From NCBI RefSeq assembly GCF_002099425.1, contig NW_018344126.1:4366501-4430500 (forward strand): 64,000 bases of DNA. Reading direction: 5' to 3'. Of this stretch, positions 1 through 11,959 are shown one piece after another. The stretch comes from Phascolarctos cinereus. Its lineage: Eukaryota; Chordata; Mammalia; Diprotodontia; Phascolarctidae. The position numbers and the translations under genes were made by a program. Below the pieces are notes generated by a model that ran no database searches, had not been told where the DNA came from, and saw only the letters and a program-made list of their open reading frames with translations. The number at the start of each line of letters is the position of its first letter. Positions within the stretch are counted from its first letter, which is position 1.

Positions 1-104
1 AAATACTCCACCTGTGATTTCATTGGTAGAAGAAGCTCCCAGGTGAGGACATTCCTTCTATCAATAGAGTTCGATCCATTCTCTTCAACTTGTAGTGTTT
101 GAGA

Positions 105-324
105 AGCTGCAGGGCATAGCCGTCAGCTGGAGCTAGAGTTAGGAAGACCTGAGTTTGAGTGTGATCTCAGACACTTACTGGTTGTGTGACCCTGGGCGAG
201 TCACTTAACCTCTTTCTGTCTCGGTTTCCTCATTTGTAAATTGAGGATAATAATAGTACCCACTTCTCAGGGTTGTTGTTGGGAGGCTCAAATGAGATAA
301 TATTTACAAAATGCTTGGTAATCC
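105..324 (+). repeat. MIR/Ther-1-type CORE-SINE
   Basis: It reads in order through a tRNA-related head, the CORE segment (acttactggttgtgtgacc, then gggcgagtcacttaacctc) and a MIR-like end (caaatgagataatatttac). This is the ancient tRNA-CORE SINE layout shared by therian mammals. It is diverged and no target-site duplication was seen. The head runs out at about position 105. Confidence 0.75.
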
Positions 325-327
325 GCT

Positions 328-460
328 CTGGGCAAGCACAGAGATTAAATGACTTGCCCAGTGTTATATAGCCAGGATAGTTCAGAGGCAGGATTGGAAT
401 TCAGATTCTTTTAGCTTCAAGGCTGGTTCACTATTCAGCATGCCACACTGCCTCTCTATT
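328..460 (-). repeat. Ancient CORE-SINE-related fragment
   Basis: The motifs gagattaaatgacttgccca and the head complement near gccacactgcctct mark an antisense SINE fragment. Similar sequence recurs near 9118, 15507 and 63705. It directly abuts the sense SINE to its left, so the two look like independent insertions. Confidence 0.55.
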
Positions 461-462
461 TT

Positions 463-1874
463 TAAAGATGGATTTGGTAAACTTGGTGGCAGGTAATTGC
501 AGATTCTATTATCTGATCTTAGGAGATGGAATAGAATTCAATGTACTTTAACTAGAGATAAGTACAAGAATAGGGAGGTGAAATGAAGAAATGATCTCTG
601 ATTTTTCCCATCCCTAGTTTAATTATGCCATGTGAGCCAGTGGAAAGTTAATAAGGTTGTGGAATGGATCCTTGGGGGTCCCTGGAAAGAAAAAGAGACA
701 GCCACAAGCATTTCACTGTCTTAAATTATGAAGAAGTGGAAGTTGACTATATCTCTTATGGCAGTCCAAACTGCCCCCCCCACCAAAAAAAACACCAAAC
801 CCAAGTTGGACTAGTAACCCCTCAAACCTTTCCCAACCCTCCAACTGCCAAACAGAGGAATTATGCCAGAGGTAGAGTAATTACAGCTAAATCCTCAAGA
901 TAAGAAAACAGCCCAGAGTAAGGTTGAACTCTTAGGAATTAACACAGGAGAACTTTAATACTTTGAGCTCAGCATTTGGCTCCCACGGGTCTACACTCAG
1001 AGTACAAGCTCAGATATTGGTCTGTGCTGTCTGGATTTCAGGTCAAAAGAGACCTTCTATGACTGCAGCAACTCTGCTGGGATACAACCACCATCTTCCA
1101 CCCCGCAGGAAATAACAGGCACTGATTCTGCCCAGCTAAGTAAAGGAAAAGAGAAGAGAGAGAGAGGAACTAGTTGGGCTGAAAACACATTTTCTGCACT
1201 CCGGAGGCTGGCCCTTGGGAAAGGAATCTTGAGGCTGAAGAAATTCTTCCCCAAAATCTTGGCCCTACCGAGCAGTTGGTATCTAGCTGGCCATACAAAG
1301 CAAAGAAGGAGAATGGAGGGGGGAATTGGGATAAAAATGGGCCTGGGGCTACTTATTCTTGAAGGAAAGGCCACTGGAAATCAAGCTCACTCTCTCCTTC
1401 AGGAGCAACTAGAAGTAATCAGCTTTATCAAGTGTGGATCTTTGCTCTTATTTCAGGAGATAGAGGGCAAGGTACTTGAGAAAAGGCCCACCAAAGATGA
1501 TTTCTCTGATGCTAAATGAAGTTGTGATAGCTTAAGGGACAATGTATTTGATGCAGAGGGTAATGTGTATTTGTGATGATCTAGAGATTAGTCTCAGGCA
1601 ACCCACAGACATCCCTGGTTTGGTGCAATGCTGCAACCCTACTGGCTTGGACCCTTGCCAACCAAAGGCCTTATATCATGCTAGTACCAACCATGCCTAG
1701 AAGTACATAGCTATCTATGAGTGGCCAAGCTGTTTACAAATGCCCAAGGGATCAGCTTCAGGAAATTGAATAGCCAGGGACCCCAGTCTAGGCCATTAAT
1801 AGCAGAGTCAGGGACGATGGGAGGCAAGGATAAATGGGGAGGGAGCTATGTATTTGTCTGTTGAAGCCAAGGAT
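463..1874. other. Unrecognised, apparently non-repeat sequence
   Basis: No repeat family was recognised here. The open frame at 664-903 (79 codons) has a proline-rich, low-complexity end and no recognised motif. The segment 1042-1139 has an acceptor-like start and a donor-like end with one open frame, but it lies close to the retroviral fossil and was not accepted as an exon. Confidence 0.4.
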
Positions 1875-2126
1875 GTTCAGTTCAGTCATTTTTCAGTAGT
1901 GTCAGATTCTCTGTGACCCCATCTGGGGTTTTCTTGACAAAGATACTGGAGTGGTTTGCCATTTCCTCAAGCTCATTTTACAGATGAAGAACTAAAGCAA
2001 ACAGGGTTAAGTGACTTGCAGGGTCACACAGTTAGTGAATATCTGAGGCCAGATTTGAACTCATAAAGATGAGTCTTTCTGGCTCCAGTTCCAGTTCTCT
2101 ACCCACTGTGTACCACCTAGCTGCCC
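1875..2126 (-). repeat. Mar-1-type SINE with RTE/BovB tail
   Basis: In antisense it shows the RTE-like tail (gtgtcagattctctgtgacc, ttttcttgacaaagatactg), the CORE (gtgacttgcagggtcacaca) and the tRNA-type head ending ccacctagctgccc. The SINE is essentially full length. The tail shared with BovB/RTE LINEs implies that RTE machinery mobilised it. Confidence 0.8.
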
Positions 2127-2189
2127 TAAAGCAAAGAATAGACAAAAAGTATCAATAGACAAACATTTAGTATTCTAGTATAAAAGTAT

Positions 2190-4900
2190 TGGGAAATTGG
2201 AAGGAGGATGTGGGCCAACTATCTCACCAACCCTAGTTTCTCTCTATTCTGACCTCATAATCATCATGTCCCCTAACAGTCAGAAATGGGATCACTTCCT
2301 TCAGACCCAACCAAATATCGAGGTTGATGGGAAACAGAAGGCCTTATCCTTAAGTCACCATCAAGTAGAACAGAGTTATGAACAGATCTATAGCATATAA
2401 TTCCGTACTTGAAACTGGGACATCAGTCAGATGCACCAAGGAACTCCAATTCATTTGGGGATGGGGTGGAGAAGTGGGGGGAAAGGCCACACCAAAGGCA
2501 CAGGTACAAGCCTAGTTACAGGTGGGGAGCAGGCCTTTTGTCTGTACCCTTAATAGTAGTGGCAAATCAGGCTGAATACTCAGTGGGCATAGATATTTTA
2601 GAGGAATAGGGGGTGCTCCCAGTTACATTTATAGGGCTGGGATCCTGTCCAAAATTGTTGAGACACATCCACTGGAAGCTTCACTGTTTGCCTAAACCAT
2701 CCTGCATAGTTCCAGGATGAATTCCAGGAGGAGTTAAAGAAACAACTGCACTTAATGGATATGAGAATGACTAGGGTATTGCCCTACATTGACTCTTTGT
2801 ATAGTGATCTATAGTTGTTTGGACCAAAAGCAGATGCAGCTTAGAGCATCACCATGGACAAATTAGTGCAAGGGAGTAGCCTCAATCCCTGATGCTTTTA
2901 CAGATATGACTAATACAGTGGAGGAGGTGGCATAAGACCAAGACAAATCACAGATCTGATTAATGCCTTCAATGGCTGATGAATGTCAGGACAAGTTTAC
3001 TTTCAGCTGGGAGGGCCTGCAATACATATTCCCACTACAGTTTTAGGAGTTGTTTAAATTCACCTGCCCACTGCCATAACATCCATCATTACTAGATGCC
3101 CAGAGGCTACCTTGCCACCTCATTCCAGTTACACTAACTGGCTCCAACCAGGCTGTCATAGGACAAGCCATTGAGGCAGTAGTCAATGTGGTCAACTATT
3201 TCCTCACTCAAGGATGAGTAATAGAACCCAAGGAAATCCAGGAGCCAGTAACCTCAGTGAAATTCCTGGGAATCCAAAGGTGAGGCACATGCAGGGGGTG
3301 TATTACATGACAAACAGCTAACGTTGGTCCTACCTAGGGAAGCCCAATGGCTGGTGAGGCTATTTGGTTTCAGAAGTACCACATCTCTTATTTGGATGTT
3401 CTGCTAGGCCCAATAAGCTGAGGGACCAACAAGGCAGCCAAGTGTGACAAGGGAGTCCAGCAAGCTTCTGCTTTAGAAGATATTAAGATTAAGGCTTTAG
3501 GGCTTTATCACCCAAGAAGGTCCATGAACCTAGAGGTGCTAGCTTTCCCAAGTTAAGCAGAATGGTATTTTTGGTGACTCCCTATGAGGGAATCAATAAG
3601 TGATCCTCAGGATTTTTGAGCCAAAAATTCCCTGAAGCAGGCACCAGATTTATTAACTTTCAGAAATGACTTGGTACATTTTTGGGCCCTAATTTCCATG
3701 GAAAGGTTTACTTAGGGGCATTTGTAGCCCCCCTGCCTGAAACTTCTATTCTGGGGTTGGCCACACAAGACATCATTCCAATACGGTGAAACACGCTTGA
3801 GTCCTTTATGGTGAAGCAGAAATGGTATTTTCAAGAGAGGACCGAGCCAGATCCCTCTGGGGCCCCTTGGCTACTATATAAGAAGATGGCATGGTCTCCA
3901 GCAGGAAGTCCTCTTGCAAGTTACAGAATCCCACCCTTTGAAGACTGACTTCAAAGACCAGCAATGGACCTGGTTTACAGATAAATGAGCAAGGTACAGA
4001 AAGGAATTTCAATATTGGAAAATAGTAGCCATCTAACCTTCCACAGAAGAGGTGCTTTGATGGGTCAGCTCAATGTGGTTTGGCTAGTTGGCCAATGTGC
4101 CTTGAAAACCATGCTGAATAGGTCAGCACATACCACAGACTTCTGGTCTTTAGCCACAATTCAGATGTCTGGGACATGGAAGGGTAGACTATCAGGAGAA
4201 CACCACTATGGGGCCAGGATCGAGATCACAGCTTGGAAGATGCAGCTGAGAGGATGAGGGCCACGTTATGGCAAACCCCATTGAGCACAGGAATTCAAGA
4301 GCAGATACCTTCACCAAACTGATAACAAAGTAGATCCATTTTTGCTCAGGACATGTCAGATAAAATGCCATGCTCCACTGGGTATATGACAACATGTTCC
4401 TTCTGACAAAAGAAAATACCACTGCAAGCATTGTTGCCTGACCTGAATGTCCAACATTGTAACGATATCTTTTTTTTGTTGTTGTTAGGCAATTGGGGTT
4501 AAGTGACTTGCTCAGGGTCTCACAGCTAGTAAGCATCAAGTGTTTGGTTTGAGGCTGGATTTGAACTCAGGTCCTCCTGACTTCAAGGCTAGTGCTCTAT
4601 CTGCTGTGCCACCTAGCTGCCCTGTGTAATCATATCTTAAAAAAACAATATGGCCTAATACCCAGGAAATCTCAAGATGCCCAATACAATAGGACATTGA
4701 TCTCCTTGTGAGCTATATGAAATGATGTATCCTAACAGTTGTGGATAGTCACTCAAAGCATGGAACCATACTCTTCTGTAGAGGGATGGTGGCAGCCACC
4801 ACCATTGCCACCTATGTTCTTCTTCCATCTGGATGGCCAAACATACTACACAATTAAACATGTGCTAGACTGGGCAAGGTCTCTCCATATAATTTGTGAT
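2190..4900 (+). mobile_element. Endogenous retrovirus-like pro-pol fossil
   Basis: Translated fragments resemble a retroviral protease C-terminal region (near 2560-2610), reverse transcriptase (2650-3300), RNase H (about 3950-4330) and integrase (about 4640-4880), in the normal pol order. The RNase H and integrase pieces remind me most of class III (ERVL-like) elements, but the family call is uncertain. The element is heavily broken and has no intact open frame. No flanking LTRs could be paired, and no envelope region was recognised. A WSINE1 at 4472-4624 has landed inside it. Its decay suggests an old insertion, older than that SINE. Confidence 0.6.
4472..4624 (-). repeat. WSINE1-type SINE
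   Basis: It starts with a T-run (A-tail on the other strand), continues with ggcaattggggttaagtgac and the CORE-like ggatttgaactcaggtcctc, and ends ccacctagctgccc. Near-identical 14-bp flanks (tgtaacgatatctt at 4458-4471 and tgtaatcatatctt at 4625-4638) look like target-site duplications. It sits inside the retroviral pol fossil, so it is the younger of the two. Confidence 0.85.
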
Positions 4901-5179
4901 GCCTGAAATAGCTGGTGGGGGTGAGAGGAAGGAAAGTGAACAAAAAATTTTTAGGCACTTTGGTTTCACCTCAGGAGAAATGTCCCAGAAGGCAGGAGGA
5001 GACCTCAGGAGGTCTGGTTAGCATGAAATCAGTAGCAGAGAAGGGAGGACAAAGCTATATCCTATATACTAGAAACAAACTTAAGGCAAGAGGGATATGA
5101 TTTTTTTTTACCCAAACACCAGAATTGTCATGTCAATAGAACCATCACAAATATTTAAAAAATCTGAATACCATTTTGT

Positions 5180-5778
5180 TTTTTTTAATTAATTTATTTT
5201 GAATTATCAACAATCACTTCCATAAGCTTTTGAGTTTTAAATTTTTCTCCCCCTCCTCACCTCCCTCCCCAAGATGGCATGCAATCTGATATAGGCTCTA
5301 CATATAGGCTATACATATATATTCCTATTAAACATATTTTTCAAATAAGTGGTGTTGTAAGTAAAAATTAAAACCAATAGAAGGAACCACCAGATAGAGG
5401 AAACAAAACAAAACAGAAAAAAAAATAGCAAATAGTATGTTTCGATCTGCATTCAAACTCCATAGTTCTTTTGCTGGGTGTGGATAGCATTTTCCATCAT
5501 GAGGCCTTTGGAGATGTCCTAGATCCTTGTATTGCTGAGAAGAGTTAAGTCTATCAATATTGGTCATCACTCAACGTGGCTGTTACCGTGTACAATGTTC
5601 TCCTGGTTCTACTTATTTCACTCAGCATCAGACCATACAAGTTTTTCCAGGTTTTTCTGAAGTCAGTCTATTCATCATTTCTTATAGTACAATAGTATTC
5701 CATTACGTTCATATACTACAACTTGTTCAGCCATTCCCCAATTGAAGGGAATCCTTTCAATTCCCAGTTCTTTGCCAC
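5180..5778 (-). mobile_element. 5'-truncated L1, 3' end
   Basis: The complement reads through the end of L1 ORF2 (nearest position 5770: gaatggctgaacaagttgta, then the tyrosine-rich segment) into the 3' UTR and an A-rich tail at 5180. The flanks ctgaataccattttgt (5164-5179) and ctgaataccatcttgt (5779-5794) form a 16-bp target-site duplication with one mismatch. This is a short, dead L1 copy and a fairly clean retrotransposition event. Confidence 0.85.
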
Positions 5779-7828
5779 CTGAATACCATCTTGTAGGAAA
5801 TAATAGAAGAAAACTGCCCAGAACTTTTGAATGCAGAAAACAAAGCACTGATCAATTGATTAGACTTTGCAGATTGCCACCAAAGAAAAAACCCCATGAA
5901 AGAAATTTCACCAGAGAAATAACAAGATGAAAAAAATTAATTTTATAATTTTAATAATAAAGAACAAATTTTTCATGCAGTCAGAAGAAAGATGTTAAAA
6001 AAATGAAGGAAAGTCAATTTAGATAACCTAAGATTATTACACAGTCATGAGAAATCAAAGAAGAGAATAGCACATTCCAAAAAGGAAAGGGGAACCCCCC
6101 AAAATATAGCCTACAAAGCCAAGCCTAATAATCACAACAATAACAACAGTAACAATGGATGCACATCTATAAAAAGAGGGAAACCTAAGGCATTTATGTA
6201 AAAAAAAAAGTGAGCAGAATTTTAGAATTGCAAACACTACAAGCAAGAAGAACACATGAGAGATAAATGAGTAGAATTTCAGGAAATGAATAATCAGTTC
6301 TTTTATATTTATAAGTTATTATTCAGAAAAAAAGAAATTGAATATATTACCAAAAGAAGGATCAAAGAAGACTCATCAAGACACAAATAATACCTAAGGT
6401 TCTAAAGAGTTAAGGAGAATTTAAAGAACCAGATGGAAAAGGAGGAATAACTAAATTAATATTTTGTGGACAAAGTGCTTTGACCTCAATTATGAAATCA
6501 ATATCTTTTATGGGAAGGATAACATCAGGAATGTAGTGAGGGAAGGTACAAAACAGAGGAGCTGGAGTTGTGCCCCATTCATAGGTAAGGAGAAAAGATA
6601 TTTAAGTTCCTCTAATCTTTCAACAAGAATGTGGGCTGTGGAAGAAAAGGAAGAAAAAAAAACAATGGGTGGGAGGGTTTTGGGTAGGGGGAACTAGAAA
6701 GAAATATTACTTTAGGATGGAAAAGGAAAGGATACCCCTAAAGACCATTTCATGTATGCTGTTGATGGAGGGGAGAGATGAATGTTTGTGGTAAGAAATA
6801 GGGACCATAGAATAGGCTTTATCTTGGGGAAATTTGCATGTTATGAGACTACCCTCCTAGATCATATCACTCCCTAGGAGAAGACATATATGTGTCCCCA
6901 CATGCAACCAGTATTGTGTGATATGAAGAACACAGATGATATGAGGAATATAGAACCAGAGAGAGGATTATCTGGCCTTTGAAGTGATGAGTGATCATAC
7001 TAAGGGGCAGAGGTAGGACAAGGACATATAAACTGATTCCCTTCATATGCCATTGCTTCTACTCAACCTTGCTTTCTTTGTGAAATAATATTTATAAGGG
7101 TGAATAGCAGCAGAAAAAAAGGAACAATCCACACATGCAATAATATAAAATTTAGACACAAGGATTCAAATTGAGAATATGGGACTCTACTTGAAGATGC
7201 AGAACAGGAAAAGACTGAATAAGGAATAAGTAAGAGTTGAATTGGAGAAAAACATCTAGAATAAACTGGAAGGTAAGCAAAATAAGGACAATACAATTAA
7301 TTGGGAAAAAGTACCTTAAAATTAAACTACATAAAATAAAAGATTGGAGATAGGGAAAAATGGAAGATTTTGAACTATTTAAGTAGATTGATGAGGAAAG
7401 AAAAAGGTCATAAGTGGGGTGAAATCTTATACATTAAAAAAAGAAATCAAAGAAAGAGAAATGAATAATATATGTAAAGTTAGAAAGGTTGGGGTAAGGT
7501 GGGTAAATGAACGCAATAGTATTGTAGGATATATGGGGATAGACCAACACCAAACCATTGTAAGCCAAGCTAATTACAGGAACATAATAGTGACTCCAAA
7601 GAGGAAGGGAATAAAGATAAATTCAAAAGAAATAAATATAGGAAATTACAAGGCCAGTAATCATAACCTTAAATGTGCGTGGATTAAATATCCAGTAAAA
7701 TGAGAGTGGCAGAATAGATAAGACAACAAAACCCAACAATTTGCTATATGCATGAAACAACCACATATGGAATAAAAAAAGACATATGAAATGAAAATGA
7801 GACAATGGAACAAAATTACTATTTATTT

Positions 7829-8062
7829 TTGTTGTTGTTCAGTTGCATCTGACTCTTTATAACCCATTTGGGATACTGGAGAGATTTGCCATTTCCTTCT
7901 CCAGATCATTTTATATATGAGGAAAGTGAGATAAACAGAGTTAAGTTACTTGCTCAGGATCACACAGCTAGTAAGTGTCTGAGGCCAGATTTAAACTCAA
8001 GAAGATGAGTCTTCCTGGCTCAAGACCTGGCACTCTATCCATTATGCCACCTAGCTGCCCTA
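7829..8062 (-). repeat. Mar-1-type SINE
   Basis: The antisense RTE-like tail begins with gttgttgttcagttgcatct. The body carries the CORE complement (cagctagtaagtgtctgagg) and the head end ccacctagctgccc. It is inserted in the long sense L1. Confidence 0.8.
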
Positions 8063-9117
8063 TTATATATTAGATAATTCTAAAAATAAAGTAAGCATTA
8101 CAATCATATGATCGGATAAAGCAAGAGAGGTAAACAGGGAAGCTACAATTTGCTTTAAAGGTAGCATAGACAATGGAACAATATCAATACTAAACACATG
8201 TATAAATATACATTTAAATTTAAAAAGGAAAAGTTAACTTAATTAAAAAAACCCCACAGCAATATAATAATTGTAGGATACTTTTATATTCTTCTCTCAG
8301 AGCTGGATAAACCAACAAAAGGCAAACAAAAAAGAAAACAAAATTAAACATACTATTGGAATTGTTGGATCTAAAAAAACCTCATAGTCTCTTCCCAATT
8401 GGAACATTAAAGAATATACATAATTTCTCAGTACCGCACAGGACCTTTATAAAGAGACTATGTGTTGGGACACAGAGAAATCATAAATAACTGTAAAAAA
8501 AATCAGAACATTTAACCTCTTTTTTTACAGGCCATGAGGTAATAAAATAGTAATTGACATAGGAAACATGGACAAAAGCATATGGATCTAAGTGGAGAAT
8601 TAATAATGATGTCACAAAAAATGAGTGGGTTAAAGGTCAGAGAAATCATAGAAATTCTATGGCATCATAGAAATAATGACTAGCTATGTAAAAAGGAATT
8701 GTCATGATAAGACAACATACCCAGATTTTTCATACATAGCTAAATAGTACTAAGAAGAAAAATTATATCTCTGCAAAAGAACATTAATAAAATTGAAAAA
8801 TAAAGGATTAATGGAATGAATATGCAATTTTTAAAACTTTAAAGTGAACAAATAAATTGAGCCTAAACTTAGTAAGCACAAAGGAGAAAGTTTTGAAGAG
8901 GAGAGAAGAAATAGATGAAATAGAAAACAAAAAGACTGTAAAAATGATAAACAAAACTAGAAGTTGATTATTGAGAAGACTACCAAAATTCTCAAAACAG
9001 TTGAACTGATTTTTAAGAGACAGAAAAAACCAAATTAATAAATCAAAATAAAAATGAACAGAATGAAATCAAAACAAAGAAAGAAAAATAAAAGTAATTA
9101 TACGAAGCATATTATTT

Positions 9118-9345
9118 TTGTCCAGATCTGTGATTTCAGCAATACAGGGAATTCCTCGTAAGGAAATCCCTTTTACCAATGGATAACAGCAAATTCTTTG
9201 TAATTTATAGTCTAGGGATACTTATATGTTAAGTGACTCACCAAAGATTACACATATGTTATATTTTAGAGAAGGGATTTGAACCCAGATTTTCTTGATG
9301 CTTAGGTTTCTATCAACTTTCTATCACTATACTGCTTCACTATAC
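9118..9345 (-). repeat. Ancient SINE with conserved tail, antisense
   Basis: It begins with ctgtgatttcagcaatacag and ccttttaccaatgg, then has a CORE-like segment (taagtgactcaccaaagatt, gaagggatttgaacccagat). The same family appears in sense at 15507 and 63705. It has inserted into the L1 remnant. I do not know its formal name. Confidence 0.55.
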
Positions 9346-10054
9346 ACAAAACTGAGAATTTAACAAAACAAAAAAATCAATATTTACTTATAAAATATCC
9401 AAAAAAGCCCAGGGCACAAAATATAGTTTAAACAATTCAGTTTCAGAAAATGAAATTCACCAAGCCATTAAAGAACTATTGGGGTGAGGGGAAGAACAAA
9501 CAAACAAACAAACAACCTTTGTCCAGGTAGTTTTACAGGTTAATTCTGTCAAATACTTAAAGAGTGATTAGTAACTTTGCAATGCATATTATTAGTAAAG
9601 AATTGAGAAAGAAAAAACACTCTACTAAACTCCATTTATGATACAAAATAGTCTTAATAGTTAAACCAGGGCAGATTAAAACAGTGAGAGAGCAATATAG
9701 ATCAGTATCATAAATTAATTTGGTGCAAATAGTAATATATCCAAAAATCACTTATTATGACCAAATTGGATTTATTCTAGGAATGTAAGAATAGTTTAAC
9801 AATAGGAAAGTAATTAACGTATTGCTTTTTAACCCTTGCACCACACAATTATATCAATAGATACAAAAAAGCCTTTGACAAAGTATAGTATTAATTTATG
9901 CTAAAATTCTAAAAATTATAGCTATAGTGGGACATTTTTATTATGATAAATGTTCATGTTTAAAACAAAAAATTCAGATTATTTTTGGTGGGGAAATAGT
10001 ATATGCTTTTCAAATAAAATTATAATTGTAGCTAATATATATTTTTTAAATTTT

Positions 10055-10530
10055 GCTTTAAGGTTTCCATAACACTTTATATGTCTTGACATGTCTCATT
10101 TGATCCTCACAATAACCCTGTGAAGTAGGTGCTACTGTTGTTCTGTCAGGTCTGACACTTTGTCACCTCATTTGGGATTTTCTTGGCAAAGATGCTTGAG
10201 TGATTTGCCCTTTCCTTCTCCAGCTCATTTTGCATATGAGAAATCTGAGGCAAACAGGATTAAGTGACTTGCCCAAGGTCATGGCACCTAGCTAGTAAAT
10301 GTCTGAAGTCAGATTTGAACTCAGAAACATAAGTCTTCCTGACTCAAGGTCTGACCCTCTACTTATTGAGCCATCTAGCAGTTCCCCTAGGTGATATCAT
10401 TACTCCCATTAACTGAGACTGAGAGAATTTAAGTGACTTGCTCAGGGCCACATAATTAGTAAATATCTGAGGCAAGACCTGAATTCTAAGTCTTCCAGAT
10501 TTGAAGTTCAACATTCTCTGCACCATATCA
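10055..10530 (-). repeat. MIR-type SINE split by a Mar-1 SINE
   Basis: The left part shows tctcatttgatcctcacaat and ctgtgaagtaggtgctac. The right part, after the inserted SINE, resumes with ctaggtgatatcattactcc and agtgacttgctcagggccac. Together they form one antisense MIR copy lying inside the sense L1. Confidence 0.7.
10138..10386 (-). repeat. Mar-1-type SINE nested in MIR
   Basis: The antisense tail (tctgacactttgtcacctca, tttcttggcaaagatgcttg) is followed by CORE (taagtgacttgcccaaggtc) and a head near ccatctagcagttcc. It interrupts the MIR at 10055-10530. The repeated taggtg at both edges is probably the remnant of the target-site duplication. Confidence 0.75.
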
Positions 10531-10591
10531 CCTAGCTTCTTAAAATAAATGAAAAGTAAAGCAATGATGTCCCACCGTTATTTGACATAAT

Positions 10592-10736
10592 TTTTTTTTT
10601 TAGGCAATTGGGGGTTAAGTGACTTGCCTAGGGTCACACAGCTCGTGTCAAGTGTCTGGTCTAAGGCCAGATTTGAACTCAGGTCCTCCTGACTTCAGGG
10701 TCAGTGCTGTATCCACTGCGCCACCTAGCTGCCCCC
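10592..10736 (-). repeat. WSINE1-type SINE
   Basis: A T-run is followed by ggcaattgggggttaagtga and a body ending gcgccacctagctgcccc. The flanks atttgacataat (10580-10591) and atttggcataat (10737-10748) are a 12-bp target-site duplication with one mismatch. The host sequence is the old L1. Confidence 0.9.
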
Positions 10737-10852
10737 ATTTGGCATAATTCTAAAAAATGCTGATAATAACAGTAAGAAAAGAAAAAAAATAAAGTTATAA
10801 ATATTAGCGAAAGAGACTAATTTAGCCCTATTTACAGATAGCATGATGGCTC

Positions 10853-10854
<2 letters not shown>

Positions 10855-10905
<51 letters not shown>

Positions 10906-10924
10906 GATATCTATCTATCTATTT
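10855..10924. repeat. (TCTA)n microsatellite
   Basis: About 17 copies of the tetranucleotide, with one tctaga interruption near 10902. It forms the 3' tail of the adjacent SINE. Confidence 0.95.
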
Positions 10925-11066
10925 ATTTTTGGTTTAGGCAGTGGGGTTAAGTGACTTGCCCAGGGTCACATACCTAGTGAGTGTTATGTGTCTGAGGTCG
11001 GATTTGAACTCAGGTCCTCCTGACTTCAGGGCCTGTGCTCTATCCACTATGCCACCTAGCTGCCCC
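10855..11066 (-). repeat. WSINE1-type SINE with TCTA tail
   Basis: The SINE body (10927-11066) ends in ccacctagctgcccc. Instead of a plain A-tail it carries a (TCTA)n tract at 10855-10924. Both lie between the duplicated flanks gcatgatggctcat (10841-10854) and gcatgatggcttat (11067-11080), so the microsatellite grew from the SINE tail. The insertion splits the reverse transcriptase region of the old L1. Confidence 0.9.
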
Positions 11067-11959
11067 GCATGATGGCTTATTTAGAAAACCATTAAAACAA
11101 CAACAACAACAACAATTAACACAATTTACAGCTTTAGTAAATTGTCAACATACAAAATAAATCCACAAAATCATTTCTATGTCTATCAATGACAAAGTTC
11201 AGGAAATAATAGAAAAGGAAGTCTTTTCAAAGGGTTTTCTTTTAAAGGAAGTCCAGAAAAGACTACAAAAGAACTACAAAATGAACAAAATATTTGGGTG
11301 CTAATCTACCAAGACATACTCTTGTAAAAATGCAACTACATAGTACCCTTGAAAGAAAAAAAAAAGATGACTAAAATAACTGGAGAGATATTTGTTGCCC
11401 AGTTGTTGTCAGTGTTAGTATAAGAAAAATGTTGATAGTACCTAAAATAATTGATGGATTTAGTGATATGCTATTCAAACTAGCAAAGCGGAAAAAAAAC
11501 AAACCAAAAAAACCCCAAGTGCTTTCTAGAGAAAGAAAAAAAATGAATGTCAGTTTCTTTTATATGTAAAATTAGGGGGTTGGCCTAGATTACCTCTTCA
11601 GTCTTTTTTAAGATCTATGATCCCAAGATCTTAGGAAAAACAAAATTCATTTGTAGGAGCAAAAGGTCTAAAATCTCAATGGAAATAACAATGTTTAAAA
11701 AAGTAATAATGAAAGGAAACTAGCACTTCCAGATATCAGCTAATATTATAAAACAATAAGCATTGCTCTTTAATGCTGGTTTAAAAAAAAAGATCAGTGG
11801 AATAGACCAGGTAAGAATCAAAAACAATTGAACTCAATCATCCAATGTCCAATAAAATTGCTAGGATCTCTGTTAAAAGAGATGACTTGATATAGGGGAG
11901 GGGAGGAACAGGGATAAATCAAGAAATGAATGTGATGTGAAAAAAATCCCTAAAATAAC

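Larger units (their letters stand above)
5795..11958 (+). mobile_element. Old L1 LINE, sense, degraded and interrupted
   Basis: Colinear L1 ORF2 traces are visible: a weak match to the endonuclease start near 7650-7700, YDQIGFILGM near 9763, KKAFDKV near 9863, a degraded FADD-box region near 10835 split by a SINE, and KYLGANL near 11288. Stops and frameshifts occur throughout. The part before 7600 is A-rich and only tentatively ORF1 or 5' sequence. At least five later repeats are inserted into it. The 3' end of the element is missing at about 11958. Confidence 0.6.

Noticed and set aside
1042-1139. Open segment between ggatttcag and gtaaag
   Set aside because: Splice signals are moderate, no partner exon was found, and it lies just before the retroviral fossil, so origin is unclear.
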